In this document: in pieces, positions 17,801 to 24,595 of the stretch
Layout: each line of letters starts with the position of its first letter
How positions within the stretch are numbered: the stretch's first letter is position 1
Assembly: GCF_001691555.1 (NCBI RefSeq)
Contig: NZ_MAYN01000002.1
Location: forward strand, 1-64,000
Length of the DNA: 64,000 nt
Direction: 5' to 3'
DNA from: Pantoea eucrina
GTDB lineage: Bacteria > Pseudomonadota > Gammaproteobacteria > Enterobacterales > Enterobacteriaceae
Position numbers and translations under genes: made by a program
Notes under the pieces: model-generated
What the model saw: the letters and a program-made list of their open reading frames with translations, nothing else
Database searches by the model: none
What the model was told of the DNA's origin: nothing

Positions 17801-20599
17801 GCTGCGCAGAATGTCGATGGCATTGCGGATCACTGGTGTGTTCAGCGTGGTGTTCAGCTCGCGCGCCGCGTTGCGGTTGGATTTTCTATCAATGTCCACG
17901 CCCAGCGCCTGCGCCACGGCCAGGGTGAAGTCACGGATATGTGCTTTATCATTCACCTTCAATGCGACCGGGGTGATGGTCAGCAGCTCGCGGTGATATT
18001 TATGCCGCTGCGGGTTGAACGTGCTCGACTGCATCATGCCACGCAGGTTGCTGCCCACCTTCCAGGCAAAGTGAACTGGTACGTCATGCAGCGCACGATC
18101 GCCAGCTTTTGCGGTCAGGTCACGCATACCGTCTTCAAAAGTCTCGATAGCGCCCATGATTGACTGGTTTTGTCCTTTGACCGTGCGCGAATGGACGATG
18201 TTTAGCCCTTCGAGAGGCGAGTGCCCCAGCATTTTGGCCATGTTTTCCGTGCCCATGCCGCGAACCAGATCGTGCAGGTCTGCGTTCAGGAAGAATGGCT
18301 CCTGCTGCAGCTTTTTCTGATACTGCTCCATTTTACGGGACAGCACCTGTACCCGGGAGCGTCCCTGGCTTTTGCCTGTACTGCGGGGAACCTCGTCAAT
18401 GAAGGCCGAGGTTTTGCTCTCAGGGTCAAACATGCGGCTGGTGAGGTCAAGCTGGGTACCCAGTGCTTTACTGAGGTTGTTCAGCGTGTCGCCTTTTTTA
18501 TCCAGGAAGCGGATGGTTTTGATATCCCGGAACGGCTTCTCGCCGTTTTGGGTATCCGCTTTTGCGATCGGTATCGTCACATTCTCAATTTCAGCCATGC
18601 CCACGGTGGTCATCAGGTTCAGTGAATCCTGCGCCAGGCTCAGGGCAATACCGTCAGCAATATTTTCAGGCGCATCTTCATTGGCCTTCATACCGATAGC
18701 GCGGTTCAGCGACTGTGCCAGGCGTTGGGCTACCTGCGTGAATGACTGATTGCCCTCAGCAAACACCTCGTAGAGCTTGTCGGTGACGTCGTCGATATCA
18801 ATGCCCAGCTGCTCTGCGATCGCATCGCGTGATAAGGCGGTGCCCGGGCGCATGTTATCCAGCGCATGCTTCATGGTAGTCATCGCCATGGCGTCAGTGA
18901 GATGCCGCGATGGGATTGCCATAACCTGCGAACCATCATCCGCAGTCTTCATCTTAGAGAAGTAGAGGATAGGGGAGTTACGCCACGCAATCTGGTTTGG
19001 ATCGGTGTGGGTTACGCCATCTTTTTTGTAGCTGCCCAGCTTTTTATGTATTGCCGGAAGCAGGTTCTGACGGAACTGGTCGTTGAATTTAACCAGCAGG
19101 TCCAGCCCCAGGCGCTGATCCGCATCAAGCGTTTCAGTATCTTTGAGCTGGAGCAGCTCGCCGAGTTCTGTACCGGTACCCGTCAGAGCCGTTTTGAGGC
19201 GGGCCATGAAATCAGGGGTGCGCGCCAGCAGTGATTTGCCGGCAACCGGAGTGAAGTATTTCAGGACGACGTTATCTACGCGGTCGGCGTGATCGATATC
19301 TGTGTGACCTTCTGGCTTCTCGCGCTCGAGTTTAGGCGTCAGGCCAGCGAACATCCGTTCAGCGCCCGTTTGCACCGGTTGCTCATCGACCACAGGTTCA
19401 CTTGCAGCTGGACTATCAGCCACAGGCTCAGATGGTTCAGGCGTTGCATGCTGTGGCTCCTCGACGGTTTCACTTGGTGGAGTCACAGGTTCTTGGTTAG
19501 CGGTTACTGGGTCCGCTGCAGGGGCAGGTTCAGGGATATTCTCCCTGGTTTGATCTGCAGTGTCCACCGCTGCCGGCGCTGATTCCGCGCGGGTCTCCGC
19601 CACTTCTGGTGCAGAAACAGGCTCGGATTCGGGCTCTTTGATCTGCTCTACCGGCTGCGCAGTCTGCGCTGCTGGTTCAGCGGCTTTCGCTTCCTCAGCC
19701 CACTTCGCTTTGAGGTCAGCGATCGTCACTTCACCTGAGGCGAGGTCCTGCATCTCCGGACGGGTCAGCTCACGCTCGCCGTTAAACACGCCGGTACCGG
19801 TAGTGCTCTCGCGCTTTAACTCAGTTTTTGAATTCTGCGTTTGCTCTGCGGGCTGCGCTGTAGCGGCGTTACTGAGGTCCAGTTTTGGTAAAGTTATTTT
19901 TGAACCAGCGCCATTGAGAGCAGGGTGGTCGTCCAGCACCCGGTTATAGTTGTTGACCAGCAGCTCCGCCTCTTTGTGGATCTGCTTCATCAGCTCGACG
20001 GATTTACCTGAGGCGGTCATCGCTTTAGCGGTACCGGTTTTGGCATTCACCAGCGAGTTATACGGGGTACCATCAGCGCGCACGACGTTCACTGCGCCGT
20101 TACCCGGGTTTGCCTGGAACTGCTTATATGCGCGGGTAAAGTCGCGGGACTTGTCTGTCATGTGCTGTGCGAACTTACGCAGCCCTTCCAGCGACTGCTG
20201 GGCGCCTTTGACGTCATTGGCCGCCAGGTTGCCGTGGATGTTCTCCAGGTGCTCACGCAGGCTCACGAAGCCGTTACCGTTACCTTCGGTCACGTCTTTG
20301 TTCACCAGGTCGGTACCTTTGTGCTCCGCCAGCGCGCCAATCTGCTGCGCACCCTTGAGCTGGGTAACCTGCTGCTGGGAGAGGCCGAGCTTCTTCGCGT
20401 TGCCGATGATCTTCTGATACAGCGGCTGCGGTACCGATTCAGGGTTGAGGGTAGCGGCCTGCTGCACGCTGCGGGCTGCCTGCTCAATCTGCGGCGTGAC
20501 CTGGTCGATGATGTCCGGGATCACGTTGCCGCTTTTCACCAGTTCAACCCAGCGCCGCGCTGTTCTCTTTAGCATACGCGGACACCTGAACGGCGGCAT
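11888..20599 (-). CDS. Virion RNA polymerase (N4 gp50 type), larger C-terminal part after frameshift
   Basis: This frame holds the catalytic core of the giant vRNAP that is injected with the genome and reads early promoters. T7-like motifs lie in order: catalytic Arg in NLRGMMQ at 18043 (T/DxxGR position), motif A ELDGKTDG at 17623, motif B R-x3-K-x7-Y (RSIAKGPVTQTVYS) around 17280-17320, and motif C NMFDGLE at 16576. Further on, MLHEMVHAA (15725-15745) is an HExxH signature. The first 18 or so residues (MPPFRCPRMLKRTARRW) are not natural; they are the wrong-frame reading of the upstream part. Joined to the 20544-22457 frame it gives about 3,520 residues, close to N4 gp50 (about 3,500). Motif C Asp falls near residue 1961 of the joined protein. 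Confidence 0.9.
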   Translation of the reverse strand: MPPFRCPRMLKRTARRWVELVKSGNVIPDIIDQVTPQIEQAARSVQQAATLNPESVPQPLYQKIIGNAKKLGLSQQQVTQLKGAQQIGALAEHKGTDLVNKDVTEGNGNGFVSLREHLENIHGNLAANDVKGAQQSLEGLRKFAQHMTDKSRDFTRAYKQFQANPGNGAVNVVRADGTPYNSLVNAKTGTAKAMTASGKSVELMKQIHKEAELLVNNYNRVLDDHPALNGAGSKITLPKLDLSNAATAQPAEQTQNSKTELKRESTTGTGVFNGERELTRPEMQDLASGEVTIADLKAKWAEEAKAAEPAAQTAQPVEQIKEPESEPVSAPEVAETRAESAPAAVDTADQTRENIPEPAPAADPVTANQEPVTPPSETVEEPQHATPEPSEPVADSPAASEPVVDEQPVQTGAERMFAGLTPKLEREKPEGHTDIDHADRVDNVVLKYFTPVAGKSLLARTPDFMARLKTALTGTGTELGELLQLKDTETLDADQRLGLDLLVKFNDQFRQNLLPAIHKKLGSYKKDGVTHTDPNQIAWRNSPILYFSKMKTADDGSQVMAIPSRHLTDAMAMTTMKHALDNMRPGTALSRDAIAEQLGIDIDDVTDKLYEVFAEGNQSFTQVAQRLAQSLNRAIGMKANEDAPENIADGIALSLAQDSLNLMTTVGMAEIENVTIPIAKADTQNGEKPFRDIKTIRFLDKKGDTLNNLSKALGTQLDLTSRMFDPESKTSAFIDEVPRSTGKSQGRSRVQVLSRKMEQYQKKLQQEPFFLNADLHDLVRGMGTENMAKMLGHSPLEGLNIVHSRTVKGQNQSIMGAIETFEDGMRDLTAKAGDRALHDVPVHFAWKVGSNLRGMMQSSTFNPQRHKYHRELLTITPVALKVNDKAHIRDFTLAVAQALGVDIDRKSNRNAARELNTTLNTPVIRNAIDILRSQLGDFSRLSPSDVAAITDAVNAAGQGMKSFHGLLAQAKYESALHSGEATFNNHLTMELDGKTDGPAHAIVQMGTVVLGKKLRDLLAKVGLFINSDDTALNVFSENNDDIYETVADTADTLMRDKYQGNTTPELQAQMILLGKAKMVQFTDIADFSTYRTKRSIAKGPVTQTVYSSSETSIREKLRNEMLDVVYAGLSEAMSRDTLLDDDIRNAAITLTGAKELNNPDTYEKFEFSSYQIERIDAAFENGMGDIMNIAIASTLKHVIDSSSKIRSAANDQHSVFEAAFNAARERKLAALIKEGTTASYNDLTKKQIQEVYDEVSHLAPIYHTSLSDGVTPRQGMLMSKELNSGPGNKKVESIFGGGTEVPTLRFGEPGARPAPMLTIASGDATMMADYFLKHGRALNMFDGLEVMPGQLNEAADYINSSVFKAWQYDLAGTVYESMKGSMKDVTAADFAAMPEKEINRLLHKISDWNKPGVSADVERKAHYLFRRLESSIAAVGDISDKTTSVKQVIFNHFKTSTDHMAGNQTPVVNRSDLASVPDSQVDQLLFKEAVESKANRIAADDPESKQYNNPVPDEAIMRHLSDQKAPSGDKVTTYSRTQSVEALHKYLDEVAGKKARIPHFVLSQVEKYLPEDLQMHVGDENQLKQYIMEHFPDLGDVDLNETNGMYWGSQIFLKNHSGETMLHEMVHAATRNQLHNYFYDPQQLNASQRESITALNRIMNDFLASNEDSPLIELSDKSQRVQTTIRQMVESGNREEALNEFVAWSLTNPALAEDLQKAENKNKETHIVERVLKAIARLLGIGTAAQSYFVSIAGHVGNVMRDVPSRSTGNRAAPLNQLNLDALNRRLRSERTTRSHQAHLDLTFDRLQSTLINRINTTQQPVAGITTAADRLDFDKLDPAISQAANAFMASGFPMSGQEEMIFKMTQASLQTAFEAKPANAVEARRMFTEASRALSPADLVDGTGSMVMAQMRYDALFGEGLPAAEQLANFLAASQTSELLRDKLRDKFVTPERAGEKTWEDRAVGAVNDAIRWTANLGTGMGRSLEMQKRLDILSKNLTHFEAEAKQNVIVKATSSIGDSLDQVNNYVNQKKANGAKWLAENTDGVTSKIANENARLAASGILRGIAAMGSKRVAGDVAESMLSMINSGAKDKLLNPVQSLMSELIGITDSNRAVLNLLTRAKPLVDKVRQILREQVPEMVAERFSQPLTAQQSSALHSGVGKTDAAALLNHGYQVADVARLYSDSAYRAQEIAAAKQAVTGQHAQTQLDAADALAHFMVTGEVVNQHLLPNAQLIATLAGTKLKVDQSNLQQRVDAIDKLVSLQAIDKLPAQMQQDVADVMARELKANAADNGATFVLNLMNNLRVKEGKRLGTMNTVKGAMHTTFDTHKSVVIATPKQGADLIKRGYIKGAEFRGDPGNVHGVMHYYTSTEGGRPQWNQGAMQTVQATAGGVDPYTGRLRSPVSAPRLTGQQVKIERAKRAGAIYQGRAFKPNGVTNNMRPVFDINGNVSGYEYSVPHAVRDAMLNANTDLGHNLGVWNGRIVEEELSQAFNRELVKSLHQRYTEDMKTVGREDEFVTINAAHKDPQVREAWSLMPVEMREMVKETFGGDLVVRKDMLDNALGFRRASVNEIWEGNSRLSPTIQNLVYSVASAVMGNDAARQLRKGERFVQEAVSSAKDWIVVRSLVVARDNIISNNIQLMGHGMSPLQIVRKSAEAMTLVDAYQKNERRLNELSLLLNNGADTARHPAYRREMEMLRAENTRSPIHALVMDGHLPTIAEGLSENDDYSLRNDFNGWISRQTSKLPKGVTTAARYALIARGTPIYAGLNRMIQYGDFTAKYALYDHLQTRKREKMDQQGALKMLQDEFVNYSILPSRSRDYLESMGATWFLNYKLRIQKILLRSIRDNPLRFLLTAGAAGAMDIPGVLESNLVTNSMRPNLGWGALFRAHETHPLWWLID

Positions 20600-22457
20600 C
20601 AGACTGAATTGCCTTCGTCAGCGCATCAGCGCGCTTCTGCGCAACCGCGTCATCCGGATTCTCCTCGAGCTTCTGTACGAGCTGGTTACGCTCTGCAACC
20701 ATACCCTGCAGCGCCTGGAAGGCGTTGGCCGCCAGCTGCATCTGGTTGTCCGGAGACACCGATTCAATGTGCGGGCTGCTCATGATGTCGTACAGGCGAC
20801 CGAACTTCGTCAGGCGGTCTTTGCCTGCAGGCGTAGCCGTCTGCGGGACCGGCTGCTGCGCGGCGATCGCTTCTTCTTCCGGGAGTGGAGCGGGCTGTTC
20901 AGGTTCAGCGGCCTGCGCACTGTCGTCCGCCTGCGGCTCCGCCCTAGCGTACTCCTGCGCTGCCGCCTCAACGGTCTGGGACTGGGCATCAGCGTCAGCG
21001 GCTGCCTGCGTTTCACCATTGAGTTTGGTGCGCTTAGCAACGAAATCCTGCAGCTTGTCTTTAGCGTATGCCGCACCTTTTTTGGCTAGGTCAGTAGTCG
21101 CGTTGGCGGTTACGACAGCGGTACCGGCAGCAGCGCTCGGTGCCTGTACTGCACCTGACAGGCCGACAGCAGCAATCGCACCCATGCCCGCCTGCTCACC
21201 GACGCCTTTAGTCAGTGACTGCGTTTCATCAGCATGCTGCTGCACACCGATATTCTGAGCCAGCTGGCCGCTACCGGACTGCAATGCCTCCTCGACGGTC
21301 TCTTTACCCATGCCGGACAGTGCATGCAGTACGCGGCCGGCGCCGGTTGCACCGCCACCAGACATCGGGGAGAGCTCGAAGCGCGCAGCAATTTTACCGG
21401 TCAGCGCAGCAGCAGGTCCCTGGATGGCCAGCGCGGTATTAGCTGCACGCTGCGCCACGACGGCCCTGGCGTCTTCCGGAGAGTAATTCTGCTGGATCAG
21501 CTCACGGTATTCCTGCGAGTTCTTCTGCAGGTCTTCCGGCTTCATCTGCATGACCTGGTCAAAGGTTTGCTGGCTGGCACCGGTTCCCTCTGTCACCCCG
21601 ATGCTTGTCATCAGGTTGCGGGTACCCTGCTTCTCTACCATTTCTTTGCCCGCAGCCGACAGCAGGAGGTCTTTAGTTTCTGCTGCGGTTAGGCCAGCAG
21701 TAACGGACCGAATGGCCGCTAATTTGCTCAGCGGACCGAGAGCCAGCGAGGGAACCTGCTGCGTCACGAAATTAGCCATGTAAGCAGGGTCTGCTGCGAG
21801 ATTTTTCGCACCGCTGATCGCACCGCGGAGGGTCTGCAGACCGTCCGCCAGATGGGAATTCATCCCATTGGCCACGTCCTGGTCACGTTTAGCCTGGTTC
21901 TCTGTTTCATTGCGTTCGCCCTGCAGACCGGCGCCCAGCGCACCCATCTGAGAGTCATCAGAAAGCTCGCCGTTTAAGCGCGAGTTAATCTTGGAGAGAA
22001 ACGCGCCGTAACGCGCGGCGTGCTGCGCAAGCTCAGTCTCCTGCCGACGGAAAAAATCACGCTGCTCATCGGTACCGATATGCTGACCAGCACGAGATAC
22101 CACATTACCCAGGGCGAGAGCGCCGCCGTACAGGCCACCAACCAAACCGACAGCACCCTGATCCAAGGAAACTGCAGCATCGTGCATGATCTCCTGTCCG
22201 GAGCGTTCGTGATTTTGATAGTTACGCTCAATGGCCACGCCAGTATTGAAATCCTGACGGTCTTCGAGTGCCTTATCGCCGTATTTTGCGGCCAGCAGAT
22301 TCGGGTGCATGTGCTGCAGGTCATTGATGTACGCATTCTGCGCGCTCATCTCCGACTTTTTCTGGTCGGCGACAACAGCAGTCTCCTGCTGCTTTGAGTC
22401 GTTTACGAGAAGACCGGCCAGGGTCTTTCCGTAACCGCCCAATGATTCAAATGCCAT
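20544..22457 (-). CDS. Virion RNA polymerase, N-terminal part (frameshifted from the rest)
   Basis: This is the N-terminal domain of N4-type vRNAP. It shows DPAYMANFVTQQVPSLALGP, GVTEGTGASQQTFDQVMQM, a segment like AALTGKIAARFELSPM, and ETVEEALQSGSGQLAQNIG followed by QSLTKGVGEQAGMGA, all as in N4 gp50. It ends at TGA (20544-20546) right after NSAALG, where the next frame continues VELVKSGNV. Dropping one G from the GGG at 20548-20550 would fuse the two frames. The start at 22457 (MAFESLGGYG) is preferred because GAGGA lies 8 bases ahead; an ATG six codons earlier has no ribosome site. The domain is thought to help injection or virion placement of the polymerase. Confidence 0.85.
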   Translation of the reverse strand: MAFESLGGYGKTLAGLLVNDSKQQETAVVADQKKSEMSAQNAYINDLQHMHPNLLAAKYGDKALEDRQDFNTGVAIERNYQNHERSGQEIMHDAAVSLDQGAVGLVGGLYGGALALGNVVSRAGQHIGTDEQRDFFRRQETELAQHAARYGAFLSKINSRLNGELSDDSQMGALGAGLQGERNETENQAKRDQDVANGMNSHLADGLQTLRGAISGAKNLAADPAYMANFVTQQVPSLALGPLSKLAAIRSVTAGLTAAETKDLLLSAAGKEMVEKQGTRNLMTSIGVTEGTGASQQTFDQVMQMKPEDLQKNSQEYRELIQQNYSPEDARAVVAQRAANTALAIQGPAAALTGKIAARFELSPMSGGGATGAGRVLHALSGMGKETVEEALQSGSGQLAQNIGVQQHADETQSLTKGVGEQAGMGAIAAVGLSGAVQAPSAAAGTAVVTANATTDLAKKGAAYAKDKLQDFVAKRTKLNGETQAAADADAQSQTVEAAAQEYARAEPQADDSAQAAEPEQPAPLPEEEAIAAQQPVPQTATPAGKDRLTKFGRLYDIMSSPHIESVSPDNQMQLAANAFQALQGMVAERNQLVQKLEENPDDAVAQKRADALTKAIQSDAAVQVSAYAKENSAALG

Positions 22458-22476
22458 TTGCTGATCCTCAGACATT

Positions 22477-22505
22477 AAAATGGGGGAGTGTGTGTAACCC
22501 CCCCA
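22477..22505 (-). terminator. Probable leftward terminator before vRNAP
   Basis: On the minus strand TGGGGG pairs with CCCCCA across a 13-base loop, with TTTT following. It would reduce read-through from the internal virion protein genes into vRNAP. Confidence 0.5.
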
Positions 22506-22536
22506 TAATAAATTAAGTCAGATCAGGCTCCTACCT

Positions 22537-24114
22537 TTAACCACCCCCCATTAACATGCGCTGCCAAAGGAGACCATCCACCATCTGCGCATTCCCGGGA
22601 ACTGCACCTATCTGGGCCTGGTTCGGTCCACCCGGAACCGAAAGCGTATCTTTAGTAACGCGTGCATCAAGCGTACCGAGGAGTTTATTGGTTTCCTGCT
22701 GCTGGGCTGCGAGCTTAGCCTCAACCTCTTTAGTAGGCTTACCGTTCGCGCGTAGCCTCGCTAATTCGGTAGAGAGCTCCTTAATTTTCAGCATGCCCTG
22801 CTGAGGCGCGTAGAGTGCATTATTACGCTCAATTCGCGCATTAGCCTCATCCCCATTTAAGCGGTAATTTTTTAATTGCTTAGCCTTTTTCAGCACCGCA
22901 TCTTTGTCATAAACAAGTCCGGGCCTGCCCCAGTTTTTCATTTTGAGCAAAGAAGGACCAACATTGTTCTGCATGATGCTGACAATGTCAGGGTAGGGAA
23001 GGCCGGTCTCTTGTTGTATGCCGTTCAAAAACTCGGCAATCTCGCCTGGCGTGTCGTAGTTTACGCCTTTGGCCGCAATATCAATCAGCTCGGTCGCGGG
23101 CTTACCCTGGAGCTTATCTAAACCAGTTGTGATGCTGTACAGAGGGTTTTTAAGTTTCTGCGCCTCATCGTAGCGGGTAGTGAGATCGCTGAGCGTCTCC
23201 TGCTGCTTCGCGTTAGGGGTACCCGCCACGCGCAGCTGTTCTTTTTGCTGCGCATCTGTCAGCTGCAACCCGCGGTTGTACTGCTCGTCAAACGCTGAGT
23301 CTGCTGCAGTTTTCTGTGCTGAGTTCAGTTTCAGATAGGCATCAGATTTGTGGAAACCCACCAGCCCATCATTTTCCGAACCAGCCTGCAGTGCTGCCTG
23401 CGCGGCACCCTGCCCAAGCGAATACGCCCCGGACGTGTCCTTCTTCGCACGGTCTGCATCATCCAGCGTGTTTTTACGCTGCATCTCTGCTTTCTGCATA
23501 TTCAGGCGATCACGATCAACTGCTACACCTGCCATAGTGCCGGCGTACGACAGGCTCTGGCCGCGTTGCGTTGTAGCATCCTGACGCGTTGCTTCCATAT
23601 AAGGCATCAACTGCCCCAGTGCCTGGGCGGAACCTGCACCGAAATCATGTTTGGCCATATAGGCGCGAAACGCGTCAGGATTTGAACCAGCCAGCCCTGC
23701 TGCTTCCTGGAGCTCGTGGGCATGGGCCTGGAAATCCGTATTGGCATTTAGCTTGAGCTGGTTATCAGCATCCACCTGGATCTGACCGCGGCGGGCCATT
23801 AGCGCAGCGTTAAACTTGTCATAGTCAAAGGCACCGCCAAACTGTGCTTTCAGGTTATCTGCTGAAAACGCACCGCTGTCTCTGTGCTTATTCAGGTCAT
23901 CTATGCTGCTGATGCCTGCCAGCGCATTGATCATCGCCCCGGTGTTCTGCTGCTTTTGGTTATCGAAGTTCGCATTCGACGCATCGGTGAACGACTTGTC
24001 CACGCCCTGCAGCGCGGTAAAGCCAGAGTTCAGTGTGCGTATCGCGTTATCGATGGAAGGCGCCCCGTAACCCTGACGGGGGCCGTCCACGTTTTGCCAC
24101 GTTAGAACGGCCAT
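22537..24114 (-). CDS. Internal virion (ejection) protein, 525 aa
   Basis: It lies directly upstream of vRNAP in the leftward late operon, where N4-like phages encode proteins packaged with the polymerase. The sequence is rich in Ala, Gln, Asn and Asp with long helical, coiled-coil-like stretches (AEMQRKNTLDDADRAKKD, EVEAKLAAQQQETNKLL). There is no signal or membrane segment. The start has GGAG seven bases ahead. A role in DNA ejection or holding vRNAP is inferred from position and composition. Confidence 0.7.
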   Translation of the reverse strand: MAVLTWQNVDGPRQGYGAPSIDNAIRTLNSGFTALQGVDKSFTDASNANFDNQKQQNTGAMINALAGISSIDDLNKHRDSGAFSADNLKAQFGGAFDYDKFNAALMARRGQIQVDADNQLKLNANTDFQAHAHELQEAAGLAGSNPDAFRAYMAKHDFGAGSAQALGQLMPYMEATRQDATTQRGQSLSYAGTMAGVAVDRDRLNMQKAEMQRKNTLDDADRAKKDTSGAYSLGQGAAQAALQAGSENDGLVGFHKSDAYLKLNSAQKTAADSAFDEQYNRGLQLTDAQQKEQLRVAGTPNAKQQETLSDLTTRYDEAQKLKNPLYSITTGLDKLQGKPATELIDIAAKGVNYDTPGEIAEFLNGIQQETGLPYPDIVSIMQNNVGPSLLKMKNWGRPGLVYDKDAVLKKAKQLKNYRLNGDEANARIERNNALYAPQQGMLKIKELSTELARLRANGKPTKEVEAKLAAQQQETNKLLGTLDARVTKDTLSVPGGPNQAQIGAVPGNAQMVDGLLWQRMLMGGG

Positions 24115-24124
24115 CTTATTCTCC

Positions 24125-24583
24125 TCAGGTACTCAGTTTGTGGGATGCCAGGTAGGACTGCACATCAGCCTCTTTGCCGGCATAGTTCGATGAACGACCG
24201 CGGATCTTGTCTTCCAGCGCCGTGTTGTAGGAGCTGACCGAATTACGCAGGTTCGTCTCATACGCCTTCTGCTGCAACGCCAGCTGCTGCTTGGCCAGGC
24301 CATAGCTCTGGAAACCGGCATAGAGGTTGCCCAGTCCCTGCAGCGCGCCGAGACCCGCACCCAGTGCGCCTACCTGCGTATTCCCGTTTTTATCCTTGCC
24401 GCCAACCCAGCCACCGATTGAGTCAAGAAACGAGCCCCATCCGCCGGCAGCACCAGCAGCACCAGTACCCGCACCGGCTGTGTCGATAACCGACTGCCCG
24501 GTACCGGCAAAGGTGTTAGGGCTTATTCCCGACTGGAGGCTGGTAGCGCCACCATAGTTTTGAAAACCATAATCCTCACCCAT
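24125..24583 (-). CDS. Small internal virion protein, 152 aa
   Basis: Gly/Ala-rich hydrophobic stretches (AGAGTGAAGAAGGWGSFLDSIGGW and QVGALGAGLGALQGLGNLYAG) precede a helical Gln-rich tail (LAKQQLALQQKAYETNLRNSVSSYN). This make-up resembles the small internal core or ejection proteins of podoviruses (T7 gp14-like), which insert in the host envelope at injection. It lies between two structural genes, with GAGGTG ahead of the start. Confidence 0.65.
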   Translation of the reverse strand: MGEDYGFQNYGGATSLQSGISPNTFAGTGQSVIDTAGAGTGAAGAAGGWGSFLDSIGGWVGGKDKNGNTQVGALGAGLGALQGLGNLYAGFQSYGLAKQQLALQQKAYETNLRNSVSSYNTALEDKIRGRSSNYAGKEADVQSYLASHKLST

Positions 24584-24595
24584 GTATCACCTCGT

